Positions 11,001 through 23,094 of a DNA stretch of 64,000 bases are shown piece by piece. A program made the translations under genes and the position numbers. Origin of the DNA: Pseudoneurospora amorphoporcata (Eukaryota > Ascomycota > Sordariomycetes > Sordariales > Sordariaceae); the NCBI GenBank assembly GCA_033297205.1, contig MU859129.1, positions 62,001-126,000 of the forward strand, given 5' to 3'. Under the pieces are notes generated by a model. It searched no databases. It was given only the letters and a program-made list of their open reading frames with translations, and was not told the DNA's origin. Each line of letters begins with the position of its first letter. Within the stretch, counting starts at the first letter, position 1.

Positions 11001-12518
11001 GGGAGAGTAGCCTGATGACGATGACGATGATGATGATGATGATGGTGGGTTGAGTCTGAAGGGACGGATGATGGAGGCTGGGTGTACGATTGATGGATGG
11101 AAATTGAGTCAAGAGTTACCGTAGGTGCCTCAAAGCGCTGTACTATACTAGATCAAGAAGATACCCGAGGAGAACAGATGTCATAGAAAATAATTTGGCG
11201 GCAAAACAAGCCTTGGTGACCCTGAAGCGAGAGAGTGTTTCAAGTGTCTCTAGTAGTTGTCGAGATAATCTTTTACTATCCGATGTGGAAAGCATTGCCG
11301 ATCCATGCTCACAACACAGACTTAATCAAGGATAGTTAAGCTCACAAGGCTTCAAATCATGATATCGCACAAACTCATCATTTATCTATCAAGCATCTTT
11401 TGCCATCAAAAACTCCTTGAAATGCTACCTTTCACTTTCATTCCCCCCCCCCCCCGGCCCCTTCTTTAGCATCCCGTAATCTGAACTTGTACGGAAAGAA
11501 AATGAACCATAACCGAATACATTTACTATAACACATACAATGAAACCTTTTTGAAAACCCTCCTGAAGTTGACGCAAACGAAATGATGCAATGTAATGCA
11601 AGCAAGCAAGCGCCTGACCGAATCTGACCACAACCTAATCAATCCCCCGCCGCTGAACTTTTAGATGAAAAAAAAAAAAAAAAAACGCTGCCAAGTAAAC
11701 CTGTGTGAGTGAATGATGAGATATAGGAAATGCAAAAACGCAAAACGCAAGACGCAAAACAAAGACGGGTATAACGGGCGCAACTTGCAAGGCAAAGAAA
11801 ATGAAACCCGAAAAGAAATCAGATGGAAAGCAAGCAAGCAACCAAGCAAGCAACCAACGAAACGATAATCAACGAAAACGTAAGATAGAGAAGAACTAGG
11901 AAAAAGGAAAAAGACAGGAGGACGGGATATACTACCTGACCAAGCTACTAGCTATCTATGTTAGTGCTGCTGATCAACGCTTTTCCTCCTCTTTATTTTT
12001 TTTTTTCTTTTCTTCTTTTCGGGGGGCTTCTTCTCAATGACCATTACTCATGCGATGCTGGTGCTGATTGATTACCCCGAAGCCCATTCAATGGACTTTT
12101 TCTTTTCCAATGCAGTAGACCACTAGCCATCCGCAAAAACTGGGAAAAAAAGAGCCATGGGGATATCAACGTGATATATAACCTTGCACCCGCAGTTTGG
12201 TGGGTAATGACCGTCCGTAATGGGCGTTTCGCTTGCCAGCAGCTCTCTCTCTTCCTGAGAACGCGGAGGAAACCACGAGTTTGGTCGATTGACCCAAATC
12301 TCTCTCTCCGTGCTTGCTCAACCGAAACAAGCATTCCCAGCCGGCGAAGCGAATCCCCCTTCTCAGATGTCTTCCTAGACTTGTAGAGTAGCCTTTTTTT
12401 CCCTTCCATGTATGCATTCCACACTCCAGCTTACAAAGAAGCTGAAGCTCTTGATATTCTCAACACTACCCAAACATCATCTCCCCTCAGCGCTTCCAAA
12501 GGACCCTCACTCAGTCTC
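11001..12518. other. Intergenic region between convergent genes, low complexity
   Basis: The region carries the 3' ends of SEN54 (+) and the two-domain protein (-). It includes a GATGAC/GATGAT repeat just after the SEN54 stop, a poly-C run near 11443-11456, a poly-A run near 11669-11685 and CAAG-type repeats near 11828-11855. No gene is supported. Confidence 0.5.
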
Positions 12519-15500
12519 CTAAAAAAAGCTAGGCTTGGTCAAAACCCGATACTCTACATAATCCTCCCCATCGATATTGATAATCGTCCCCTGGGACACC
12601 AGCTTGCCCTCAAACGGTCCCGAAGATTTGCGCTCATACTTGATGCCCGCATAAATCTTGGCGTCGTTGATACCGGGAATGGTCTCGCCCGCCGCCTGCG
12701 AGAACTTGATCCTATTGGCCTCCTGCGCGGCCCAGACCCGGTTCAGGCGCTGGATGTTATCGTCGAACAAGGATTTGCGGTCTGAGCCTGATCCTCCGTT
12801 GTGGGGACCGCCGTTCTGAGGACCGCCGCTGTGAGGACCCTGAGGGTACTGAAGGCCTGTGTGGCCTGGAGGAAAGGAAGTGGGAGTGCCGTTGCGGGAG
12901 GGAACGGCGGAGGCTGGGCGTGAGGAGGGTCTTCCGCCGCCGCCGCCGCCGCCGCCCGTGCCCGGAACCAAGGGGATGAGGTGTGGATGTTGTGGATTGT
13001 GCATGGGATAAGGCTGAATGGCCGGGGTGTGGAAATCGCGGTTGGCGGCACGTTGGTCGGCGCGCATCTGGCTGGCTTCGACACGGGCGATCTCTCGCTG
13101 GGCGATGCTGTTGGTGCGCTCCAGGCGGTCGACCACGGCTTGTGTCTGCTGAGGAGGGCCACGGTTAGCGGCGCGGAGCTGGACGTCGGGGAGCGAGTGG
13201 CGGGGGCCGCGGGTGCTCTGGCGGATGGGGCGGAAGTTAGCAGTCTCGTGCTGTTGAGGCGGCGGGACGCTGGCGGGTCTCGAGATATCCTCCATCTCGT
13301 CGTAGCTACCACCGCCATTGGTGTTGCCGTTCATGGCCGCCTGCTCCTGCTGCTGGCGGGCACCCCTCATGGGCAAAGCGGGCGAGGAGTCGATGTCAAT
13401 GGTCATCGGCTCTTCCTTCGATAAGCCCTGGGCGTGGCGCCTGAGTGCCTCATCGACGGCCAGCTGATCGTTCTTGGGCCTGTCCTCCGGAAGCTCGCCC
13501 ATGTCCATCATGCGCTGACGAACACGCACGTACTCCTTGATCTGCGGGCGGCTCATGCCCTGCAGATGATCGAGAAAGTCAACGTCCTCCCACTGGCACC
13601 AGATCTGACCGGCGCCAAGCGGGAAGTTTCCACCGACCTCCTTACCGTCGGGGTTTTGGTTGACAATCTTGCAGCGGAAGTTCTCGTTCTGGGCCAAGAT
13701 GCCCTGGACAGCATGCCGATCCTTCCGATTAGCTGAGCTGGAGTGCTTCCAGGTGCCGACCACGACTCGCGATGGACGACCACTAATGTCGACGGCGTTG
13801 AGAACGTCTTCGACAGGTGCAGCGCTAATGACCTTGCGTCTCTTGGGCTCGGGCTTGGTAATGACGTGCTCTGGAATATCAGGACCGTACGCGATAGCGG
13901 GGATGGCGTTCGTCTCAGGCGGTGGGTTGGCCTTGACTCTGGCTATGGCCTGCTGAACAGCGTCGAGCATCGTCTCTTTCGAATTGACGTCCGGGAGGTT
14001 GGCCTGCATCTGCTCGTACCGAACCTTGACGTACTCCTTGACCTGGAAGTGATCAAGGTTCACCAGGTGAGGATCGAAGACGATCTTGTCGAAAGTAACC
14101 CAGCTACCGCCAGGGCCAGGCGGGAGCGGATAGCGGTGAATGAGGCTACGGCCGTCCCTGGAAACGGTCTCGATCTTGGTGCGCAACCTGTCCCTGACAT
14201 CGATGAAGCCTATGACTGAGTGGGCATCCCTCTTGTCCTCCGCGATTGAGTCCCTCCAGTAGCCGAGCTTGACACTCTTGACATTGCCGACCCCATGCGT
14301 CTTCTTGGGCCCAGGGCCCTGGCGTTTGCGTGGCTTCCACTCCTCGGCGGCCGGGGATTCAGAGATATCGTCTCTAACGTTCTCGCCGGTACCCGCTCGC
14401 TTGCGTTTGGAACTGAGCACAACCAGCCTGCGCGGCTTCTCCTCACTGTCTGCCATCTCGATATCCTCTTGGTCAGCTGGCGCGGGTGACTCGACGGCGC
14501 GTGCGTTGTTGACCACTATCTCATCCTCAGCGCCGACAGGCGGCTCGGAGGAATGGCTAGCTGTGTCCTCGTAGTGACTCGGGGGCAGGGTAGGGCTCTC
14601 GGGAGGGGGGGTGAGATCATTGTTGTCGTCGTCATCAAAATAGTCGTGAGTTCCCACGGCGTCGGAAGGGTTTGCTTCCGCCATTTCGACGTCCTTGGTG
14701 GCAGTGTCGTCGTCGGCACTGTAGAGCGAGTTAGCAGGTTGTTCCAGGTTGGGTATGGGCTTAATATAGTTGTCAAGAGGGCTTGTCTTCAGAAGCCGAG
14801 GGAATATCACAGACCAACTGCGAATACGCCTCGACGTGGCCATGGTGAAGGTTGCGGTATTGTGATACGATGACAATGCGCCGCGTGAAGGGCCATAGAT
14901 AAGAAAAAGGAGGCAGCAACTGGTTAAGAGATGTGGGTGAAACTAAAGTGAACGGGCAAGCCATGATGACTATGAAGAAGCTCTTGAGATGACGCATGAG
15001 ATGACCTCAAGAAAGGCATTGTGTGACTCTCTTAGGCTGCCATCAACAAGGGAAGGGTCTGGCAGCCAACGGCGATTGTGACTATCAACAGGCAGACCTT
15101 TGACGGTTTGAGAACCAACCACATGAATGTACATGTGTGTCTCTGCTGCCACCGGGCGCGGTAAGACCCCTTCACGCGACCAAGGGAATTCTGAGGCAGA
15201 AGTGGGGGAAGGAATAAATGATGGGTGAGGAAGGTAGTAAACTTGCCTTGGTGTTTGCAAAGGTGCGAGAACAGTGTTAGCAGCCCTAATTAGATAGTCC
15301 ATGTTAGCCAAGCTGTATGTGTTGACAGTTGGTTGACCCAACCGTCGACTGTTGTTGGTTGTTGAAGGCGCAAGGAAGTTCGGTTTTTGGAGGGGGAGGG
15401 CCGACTTTGGGAATGACGGAACGGGAAGAAGAGCGTTTGTTGTGTACTTTGGGGTGGATCTTGGAAAAGAAGTCGACCGGCAGAAGACCAGCCGCCTCAG

Positions 15501-15761
15501 CTTGAGCTCCGAAGAATCATCAACTCACTTTTCGCTCTCCTTGCCACTGACACTGCCGTCTGTCTCTGCTTGAGAGTTGGCAATCTCAATCTCTGTCTGA
15601 GGAGATTTGGCTCGAGGGGATTCGACAACTGTGCCTTGAGGCTCAACCTCAGCATCGCTGTCACTGTCGACTACGACAATATCTGGCTCCGACTTGTCTT
15701 GGATAGCCATGGAGCTTTGCGCCTCCTTCTCGGGCTTGCTTGTGTCCACCATGTCCGCCAT
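12519..15761 (-). CDS. Uncharacterised acidic protein with a two-copy internal domain
   Basis: Proposed exons are 15529-15761 and 12519-14718, giving 810 aa. Exon 1 ends at a GTGAGT donor in phase 2. The acceptor follows a branch point GCTAACTCGCTCTACAG and restores the frame exactly. The resulting intron is 810 bp, long for this genome. The N-terminus is acidic and serine-rich (VVVDSDSDAE), with a basic KRKR patch near 185 that could be a nuclear signal. Residues about 230-315 and 399-483 are two copies of one domain (G-[YT]-W-[RK] ... KI ... PLxxGxxW ... [QV]KEYV[KR]VR). A third possible, shorter relative sits at the C-terminus, ending VEYRVLTKPSFF. The linker between is rich in Gln, Pro and Gly. 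I do not recognise the family. A nuclear or chromatin role is only suggested by composition. Confidence 0.75.
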
Positions 15762-16077
15762 GATTTGCAGGTGATGCGTGGTCAGGAAGGATGGTGGAGA
15801 GGTTGAAGAGCGGCACTTGTGTTTTGGTTGCGGAGATCAATACCCCAGTGGTTTGCCTTGAGTGACAAGTGAAGGGGAAAAAAAAAATAGATAAACGGCC
15901 GGCAACGAAGGACCGGAGTGCCAAGAGATCTGTAAGGTTGTGTGGTGTTTTGTGTGGGAGGCGAGTGTTGAGTGAATGTGCTCCGGTTAGGTTGGCCGGG
16001 TGGCCAGTAAAAAAAGAGATGGGATGGAAGGAACGGCAACAAAATGTTTAGAAAGCAAGAGAAGGGTGAAGTGAAGG

Positions 16078-16115
16078 ACACACACAGACACACACACACA
16101 CACACACACACACAC
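16078..16115. repeat. CA/CACACAGA dinucleotide microsatellite
   Basis: A nearly perfect CA run with one CAGA interruption, about 300 bp upstream of the proposed start of the minus-strand two-domain gene. It could lie in its promoter or leader. Confidence 0.9.
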
Positions 16116-17797
16116 TGGTAAATGGAGCAAAGTGGATGCAGCCGGCGCAAAAGTCACGCCAAAGTCGGTAACAGATAATGTAGGTATAAGTGAAACTCGA
16201 GGTAAGGGATGAAACTTGATAAAGGGTCGTTTATTACCTTGTTGCAAAGGGGAAGAAGTGGCAATCGATCGTCCTCTTCTCGACAAGCTGAGCCACCAAC
16301 AACTACAAACAAACACAACACGAAGCACAGAATGGTACTACCTCTGGAGCCAGGGAGGACCCAATCAGCTAGAGTGTTGGTGAGAATGTAGCCAAGGTTG
16401 CCAAAAGACCCAGGTTACTTGTTGGCTTTGAGGTTATGTTTTGTCAAAGCTGGAAGAGCTAACCAAAGAGCCTGGGATGGTTTGACAGGTTCAACCTGGC
16501 GATGCAGACTTCGTCTAGTGAAGCGGAGTTGTGGATTTTTGAGGGTTAAGCGGTTCTAGCGGTGTCGCGAACGGTGTCCTTTGTTTGTCTTGCCCAGTAC
16601 CCGATCGAGAAGTTGAGGGAGGAAGGTAGGGTGTAGAGCCACTCGAAGAGTACGCAAAAGCTGTGTGAAGATTGGAGAGAGAAGACAGTAGCTCGGTGGT
16701 TGCTTAGTAACGCGCCGTTGTGATAGTAATAATGACTTGGGATTCAGCGAGAGAATAATGGATGCAGAGAGTATGAGTTGTCTTAAAGATGATGATTGGC
16801 GAAGAGTTGGCGGTGGGGAAGAAGAGTTAAAAGGCCGAAAGGTCACAGAGGCGGAAAAGAAAAATGCAAGAGAGAACGCAAAGGTTGGGAAAACAGACCG
16901 GGAACTGAACCGTGTCTTCTTGAATTTGTTAACGTATTGGGGACCTGCGCCAGGAATCCGGGTCTTGGACTAACAGCTGCCCCTCTGAGCCGGAGCACTG
17001 TTACATAGAACTACCTACCTATACTGACCCCCTGTTAGAGGTGCCCGCTCTTGCATGTCGTCGGTTTCCAAGTCGAAAGCATCAACCGATCAATAAAGAA
17101 CAAACCACAGTTGAACTGCTTCAAGAGCCCGGATCAAGAATCCCATCTCCCGAGCTAAGATAATCGTTTGGTTTCAAGTTGAGAGCCTCACGAAACTCAA
17201 TTCCAACATCAAACTACCAAAAGACCTTCTTCATAGGTAGCTGATAAGAACATGAAGCAAAAAGACTTTTCGAAAAAAACGACGGGGATGATGTGGGTAA
17301 TCTTTTCGACTCTCTTGTTTTAATTGACGACAGCTGTGTTCAGCCAATCAGAAGTCAGCGGCGAAGGAGCGTGAGGAGTTACTCCCATCACCGCCGTTGT
17401 TCCTTGATCAAGTACCCGACCGATATTCATCAGCATGACGGACGGACGGCAGCCCCGGCCGACAGTAGGTGCTGCTGCGTCGTCGTGCAATGGGGCTGAT
17501 TTGTGTTTCCCGCATCTTTAAAGAGCGTGTCGTATCGGATTTATGCAATTTATTATCGATATGCCTCGGTATCTTATTAACTTGATGTCCCCCTCGGAAT
17601 CATCACAACGCTGGATGGCTACCTAAACAAATGTCGAGACACAAACTACATACACCGACGGCATAAAGGTCTTGTTTCGCTCCGGCAAAAGATGCAATCT
17701 CCGCCCGCGTGTTCAATGGGTCTCTTGGCTGCTTTGCTGATCTCCAAAGGGGGTTACACGTAACGAGTTCCATTTTCTTCCTCTAGGTAACATGTCG

Positions 17798-17818
17798 GTC
17801 AGTCAGTCAGTCAGTCAG
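17798..17818. repeat. GTCA tetranucleotide repeat
   Basis: About five copies of GTCA in tandem within the non-coding spacer. Confidence 0.85.
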
Positions 17819-18985
17819 ATCTTAAATGGAAGTGGACTTGATATCCCAGCCCAAGGTATAGACAACAACAACCAAGGCTTCATTCAGACAGGATAGGCAG
17901 TTACTGTCTCAAAAGTCTCGGCCACCATACTGGTGCCTTATCTCAATAGAATCCGACTTGTCCATCTCTCTCGCTCCAGTGGGCTCTTGTTTCTAAAACC
18001 ACTCATATCAGCGTAGCGCAGGATTCGCTAATCACGTTTTTTTTTAAAAAAAATCATCATCGAGTTACACATGCGATTGGTCGTCGAGTCGTTGTGTGCC
18101 CCATTGCGAATCCTTCACGAGCACGACTTTCAGGATACAGCTCAATATCATTTCTAGAGTGAATGAAATGTTCGGATGCGCCTTAGTATCTGCACGCTAT
18201 CGCTCGGCGCCTACCTACACAGAGCAACTCCCGATCCGTACTTTCGCTTCTGTTCTCCAGCATCTCAACGTACTATCACCACGATGACAGTAAACTATCA
18301 CCCACTCGGAGTTTTGGTTGAGTCGTCAAGGGTGCTTGAAAGCGAGAAACAGTAACTCTTGACGGACTTCGGCCGATATCCATGTCACGTAGCTCTTTTT
18401 TGACACAACTGAAGCAAGTGACATCTGCCTAAGCCACGCTTTGTACGTACTACAAGGGACAGGTTACCTATGGGCCGTCATAGAGACACAAAGCGATAGA
18501 TGCCCAACTTGAGCTGAACTTGGAAGACGATTTCGGTCTTGGATGAGCTTGTTGATAGGTAGAAGAGAAAGACGGCCCGAACGTTGGTAGCGGTTACCCG
18601 TGTGTCTCTACCTTCCCATGGAGCAGTCTCATGCTCGGCTTGGAGCTTGCCGAAAGACACGCCACATGTACACTAGGAAAGTCATCTAATCAGAGAAGGA
18701 TTGATATGTACCCATCATTTATTGTGGAACGCCTAATAAACCAAAATGAAAAAAGAAAATCGATCGTGGTATCTTCTCATGACAAAACATGACTGACGGC
18801 TGCTTATCCTTATCATGCAATGCATCATCTCTCTAAAAACTCCCGGCTCAACCCAACCCATGCCCCCAATTCTTTGGAACCCATAGAAACCCCAAAAAAG
18901 TTAGACAACACAACACCTTCGTCGCTGTGGTATATGTAGATGTAGATTCAAAAAGATTTCTCCCTTCCTCGCTCTTGAAAAGCAT

Positions 18986-20437
18986 TTAGTAGTCCCTCTC
19001 GGCAACGTAATCCGCAGAGTAATTCTCCGTCTTCATGTCCGTGAGACCGAGGTCTTCCTCCTCCTCAGCGGTACGCGTGTACTCCTCAACCGTCATCTGC
19101 TCATCGGGTTGGGACGGGTCATCAGCCAAGCTCTGGACGTAGGAGCTGGCCATGGGGTCGGTGAGGATGATGGAGAACTCGCGCTCGCCCTTGATGGCAG
19201 CATTGATGTTGGTGAAGAACTTGTCCCAGCGGGCCTTCTCCTCAGCGGGGAGGGAGTCGCCGGCGTGGGTGGCGGCGGCGGCGTCCTCGGCGCCGGTCTG
19301 GAAGATCTGGTTGTGGAGGTCGTCGCGGACCTGGGTGAGGAGACCCTCGACCGTGGTGAAGCGGCCGCCGAGGGTGCCGGGGTTGACGGAAAGGTTGAGC
19401 TCGGGGCACTCGAGGAAGCAGGACTCGCTCTTGAGAATGTCGCGGGCGAGATCGACCGAGTTCTTGACCTTGATGGTGACCTTCTTGCCCTTCTCGGGAA
19501 CCTCACCACCGGTCTTGACGTCGTTAGACTTGTAGCCGCAGTCGTCGCAGGTGGTGTTCATGATGACGACCTGACGGAAGTGGGGGATGTCGACCATCTT
19601 CATGTTGGTGGTGCAAGGGTGCATGCAGCCGGGGCAGGTGGCGGGGAAAGCGTAGATGGTGTCGGGAATGATGTCGCCGGTCTCGGTGAGGCCTTCGTTG
19701 CTGGTGTCGGTGAGACCGAGGGCCTCGTTCTGCTCCTTGGTACGGAGGTACTCGCGCTTCTCCCACTTGCCAACACCGTCGCGCATGTCGGGGGTGATGA
19801 AGGAATTGCCGGCCGGGTCGTCGACGGAGACACGGAAGGGGAAAGCCTCGCCAGCGAGCATCTTGCGACCCTTGTCGATGACCTCCTGAACCTTCTCATA
19901 GACCTCGGGTTGCTGCTCCTTGCGGGCCGCCTGGTTAGACTCGAGATCGTCGATAATGATGCTCAAAAGACCCTCAACGTTGGTGAGCTGACCGCGGCCA
20001 GCGGGAACCTCGACATCCAGCTCGATGAACTTGACAGTGGCAGTATCGGACTTGACGACCTGGCGAGCGAAGTCCTCCATCTGAGTAAGGCGAAGCTCGA
20101 CGTGGACGCCCTTAAGCTGGAAGGTGCCGGCAGGCTGGATCTCGTTGTTCTGGAAGCCGCACTTGTCGCAAGAGAAGGACATGACGATGATTTCGCGGAA
20201 GTAGGGAATCTGGGTAAGGAGAAGACGTGTTGTGCCCTAGAGAGCCATTGTTAGCCGATATTCCAAGGATGCGACTGTTTGCGACAGCTTCCAACTTACG
20301 TTCTCGTGGCAGTTCATGCAGAGAGACTCGATCTCCTCGACACCGCGGGGCTCGTCATCCTCGGCCTGGGCCTCGGTGGCGCCGGGAGCGATATCCTCGA
20401 CCTTCTGGCCGATAGGGGTGAAAGTTTCCTCGGGCAT
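18986..20437 (-). CDS. zpr1: Zinc finger protein ZPR1
   Basis: Exons 20300-20437 and 18986-20236, joined across a 63-bp GTAAGT...TAG intron, give 462 aa. The protein has the duplicated ZPR1 architecture: zinc finger 1 (C40-x2-C43 and C69-x2-C72), an alpha/beta domain, zinc finger 2 (C247-x2-C250 and C276-x2-C279) and a second alpha/beta domain. The phrases IPYFREIIVMSFSCDKCG and IPHFRQVVIMNTTCDDCG are nearly parallel, showing the internal duplication. ZPR1 is a dedicated chaperone for eEF1A folding and shuttles to the nucleus under growth signals; this role is inferred from yeast and animal homologues. The acidic C-terminus is typical. The intron falls inside finger 1, between its two cysteine pairs. 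Confidence 0.95.
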
Positions 20438-20711
20438 TGTGTATGTTGTGTATGGTATATCTGTGTGGATTGTCGCAAACGGTCGTTCTGATGGACCAGC
20501 AGCTGCTAACTTTTATAGGGACCTCGGAGAAAATTTTGGAGGGGCAATTGGCCATCGGGTATGGCGGGGTATTCTGTCAGGGGGGTGGAGCAAGGTGACA
20601 TAAGACCGGCCCAGATTGAGCCAGTGTAATGGAGCCACTGCCCCCAGCTTCGGGAACATTCCAACCTTTGAAGGTTGTTTTTACCAATACGGTAAATACA
20701 AGAGATCAACT

Positions 20712-21398
20712 TTATTTTTGCATAAAGTCGGCGAGACTCAATCCAAGACCAGGCCTCGAGGCTTTGGAGGAATTGGAGGACTGGTCGAGCAAGGCCTGAA
20801 GTCCGGCTTTCCTGGACTTGGCACGCTTTTTGCTATTTGCACTGGAAGAAGAGGTTGGCTTCTGTGCGGACAGCCCACCTAGAGACCCCAGGATAGGCGC
20901 CGTATTTGGCTTTAGCCCAGTGGCTGTTGTCTTTGGCGCTTGTTGTTGTTGTTGTTGTTGTTGTAGTTGTGTCCTCAAGTTGATGCTGCGCCTCGAGATA
21001 GGAGGCGGAGCCGGGAACTTGATCTCAGTTTGCTTTTCGCAGTGGCCGCATGTGATACGCTTGACTGGCCCTTTGCGAGGCTCTGGAAGGTGAATTTGTC
21101 GCTTCGTTTGGACAGGCGTCTTGATGAACTTTTGGCCGGCCTTTGTTCTCTTGCGTACGGCCTTCTGATGTTCAAACTTCAGGGTGCTTCCCTGGCCAGG
21201 AATCATGATATGGCCGCAACAACTGCAGACGTGCTGTCTTTGGACATCGGACTGGGACAGTTCGTTCTCAAACATCAGGTTGCCTCTTTGGTTCATGAGG
21301 AACGCCGATGTCTCTGGCGCTGTCGTCGCCAGCAGATGGGCCGCGTCCGTTAAAAAGTCCAGCGTCGCTGAAAGTTCGGTTGAAGATGGTCCGTTCAT
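20712..21398 (-). CDS. RNase P/MRP subunit, Rpr2/Rpp21/Snm1 family
   Basis: A single exon of 228 aa. An N-terminal helical region (TLDFLTDAAHLLATTAPETSAF) precedes a zinc ribbon with C58-x2-C61 (CSCCGHIMIPG) and C117-x2-C120 (CGHCEKQT). This helix plus zinc ribbon layout is that of the Rpr2/Rpp21/Snm1 family. The CSCCG with MIPG after it and the long lysine-rich tail look closer to Snm1 (RNase MRP) than to Rpr2 (RNase P), but this is a weak judgement. A polyglutamine tract, encoded by a GTT/CAA repeat near 20940-20966, follows the ribbon. The tail (KKRAKSRKAGLQALL) is basic. Expected role is in the ribonucleoprotein that processes pre-rRNA (MRP) or tRNA 5' leaders (P). Confidence 0.82.
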   Translation of the reverse strand: MNGPSSTELSATLDFLTDAAHLLATTAPETSAFLMNQRGNLMFENELSQSDVQRQHVCSCCGHIMIPGQGSTLKFEHQKAVRKRTKAGQKFIKTPVQTKRQIHLPEPRKGPVKRITCGHCEKQTEIKFPAPPPISRRSINLRTQLQQQQQQQQAPKTTATGLKPNTAPILGSLGGLSAQKPTSSSSANSKKRAKSRKAGLQALLDQSSNSSKASRPGLGLSLADFMQK

Positions 21399-21773
21399 CG
21401 TGATTCCGTCGCGTCGTTAGACAATATGGTCGGATGTCGGTGGTTGATACAAGTGTGAGAGATGCTGCAAATTGTTCAATTGGATTTTCACGGGGAGAAA
21501 CGAAGGCTGATGCACGGGCCATCGGTTCCTGACGAACGCCTTTGGCAAAGACGAACGTCTATTCTACCCATCAAGGGACTCGAAGCCAGGGGGAATATCA
21601 AGACACATGCGGCCCCTTCAGCGCGTTGTCACTTTGTTCTTCAATCCTACCACCCTCGTTTCCAACCACGAAACAACAGTCGCACCAACAGTTCATCACA
21701 GCAAAGAGGTTGAAAGTTGAGGGTTAGGGTTAGAATAGATGTTGTCAAAGAAATCCTTTGGGAATCATCAGAT
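21399..21773. other. Short spacer between RNase P/MRP subunit and DUF866 gene
   Basis: This should contain the promoter of the RNase P/MRP subunit gene and the 3' UTR of the DUF866 gene. It includes a short GGGTTAGGGTTAG stretch near 21720-21732, not long enough to call a telomeric repeat. No coding signal. Confidence 0.5.
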
Positions 21774-22448
21774 TCAAGCCCGGTTGATCTCCCACTTGAG
21801 GTCCTTGATGCTAACTTCATCGTTGGCCTTCTCATCGTAGTCGAACCATTCACCCTCGGTTAGGTCAATGTCGATGAATTTGGTGTTGGAGTCAACACCC
21901 TCGGCAAGCCAGGCACCCTGCATATCTGATGTTAGTACATACACTGAGCCTTTGATAGAAGGACACCGGACATGGACCAACCTCAGGGTAGAACTCAACG
22001 AACTCCAAGCCTCTGCAGTCAAACTGGATAATCTTTTGCTTCTTGGCGGGTTCCGTTTGCTCATAGGCGGTCGGGGCAACCATGATGGAAGCCGACGACT
22101 CTCTCTTGCAGTTCTTGCACTTCCACACAAAGTTGGCCTCGCCACGGCTGCCGCTCATCTCGTTGTTTTCCTGGTGAATGTGTGAGTACGGGAATGCTTT
22201 CGGCTGGTCTGTGGATGATGGTTTGCATAATGAGACTTACAAAGCGGCTCACGCCAACGGGCTTTTCATGGACCTCCCTGCAGGAGGTGCACTGAACCTT
22301 GAAGGTGTACCAGAACGGGTTTCCCTCAGTGTCGTCAGGGCGGAGGTTGGTGACTCTGGTAGATTGGTGTAAGTTGACTTTTCGTTTCTCCTCAAGACTT
22401 TTTGTTCACTCACCCATTGAGCTCAGCGGTAAGGTAAAGTGCAAACAT
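21774..22448 (-). CDS. DUF866 / CXXC zinc-binding protein (C1orf123-like)
   Basis: Four exons, 22414-22448, 22241-22355, 21982-22170 and 21774-21917, give 160 aa, the usual length of the family. All junctions keep the frame, and branch points such as GTACTAACATCAG are visible. Zinc ligands are C34-x2-C37 (CTSC) and C68-x2-C71 (CKNC). The signature NEMSGSRGEANFVWKCKNCK is strongly conserved in DUF866 (CXXC motif-containing zinc-binding protein). The protein is a small beta-sandwich, probably cytosolic. Human C1orf123 has been linked to copper-chaperone and mitochondrial contexts, but the biochemical role remains unclear. Donor 3 (GTTGGT) is non-standard but supported by the family alignment on both sides. 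The gene is divergent from the PPR-like gene. Confidence 0.92.
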
Positions 22449-23094
22449 TTTGACTGTTGTTGATATGTGTAATTATCAAACGCAGTGTTCACGGCTTGTA
22501 TCGAACCAAGTTTTTGCGGAGATGATATCTCAGTGACCTTTTGTTCTAGACTCTGCCTGATTGGGAGCTGCCAGCTTCTGCTGTGGTGACGGCGGAGGGG
22601 CGGGCACCTTCTCAGCTCTTCTCAGCTTTGCTCCAGCTTCCGAGATGGTCTGAGCTTCCACTTCCAGAGCTCCTCAAGGAAGACTGACACGCTATGAGAA
22701 GGCTGAATACGTCAAAGTCATAAAAATGAAGAGAAAAGACGGGGACAACTTCCATCTCTACAAACTTGGGATTCCAAACATAGCGGCACTCACCTAACAT
22801 GGAACAAAAAGATACCGTAGCCTCCAACGACAACGGGGTCTCCTTTGTAACCCTGATGTCAACCCTAAGGGTTTAGTATCCCTTACCCTAAAAGGGAGCT
22901 TTGTTGGCCTCGGATGCGAATGCGCGCAATCAGCACACGCCTGGCCGGCAGCGCAAAGACAGGAACTGGACATGGCTTCAAAACGCCCCACCCTAGACGG
23001 AACTCTCAATTGATCTTTCAAATCCACCCGCCGACAAGTTACCGAACAAATCCCGCCCTGATGCCGTGACGCATCGACCAGACATGCCCCGACG
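22449..23094. other. Divergent promoter region, DUF866 / PPR-like gene
   Basis: Contains promoters of two divergent genes. An out-of-frame ATG at 23084, 11 bases before the PPR-like start, opens a frame overlapping the main one. No further gene is supported. Confidence 0.5.

Larger units (their letters stand above)
15762..18985. other. Long intergenic region, no gene supported
   Basis: About 3.2 kb. The left part is promoter and leader of the minus-strand two-domain gene; the right end is 3' UTR of ZPR1. It contains a CA microsatellite and a GTCA microsatellite, listed separately. Open frames are short, with no recognisable protein features on either strand. No tRNA or 5S rRNA signature was found. 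Confidence 0.5.

Noticed and set aside
19109..20254. 381-codon plus-strand ORF opposite ZPR1
   Set aside because: It is the antisense shadow of a strongly conserved gene with G/C-rich third positions and has repetitive Leu/Val/Gly/Asp content without domain features.
21716..21735. Two TTAGGG-like units as interstitial telomere repeat
   Set aside because: Only about two units; expected by chance and not extended on either side.
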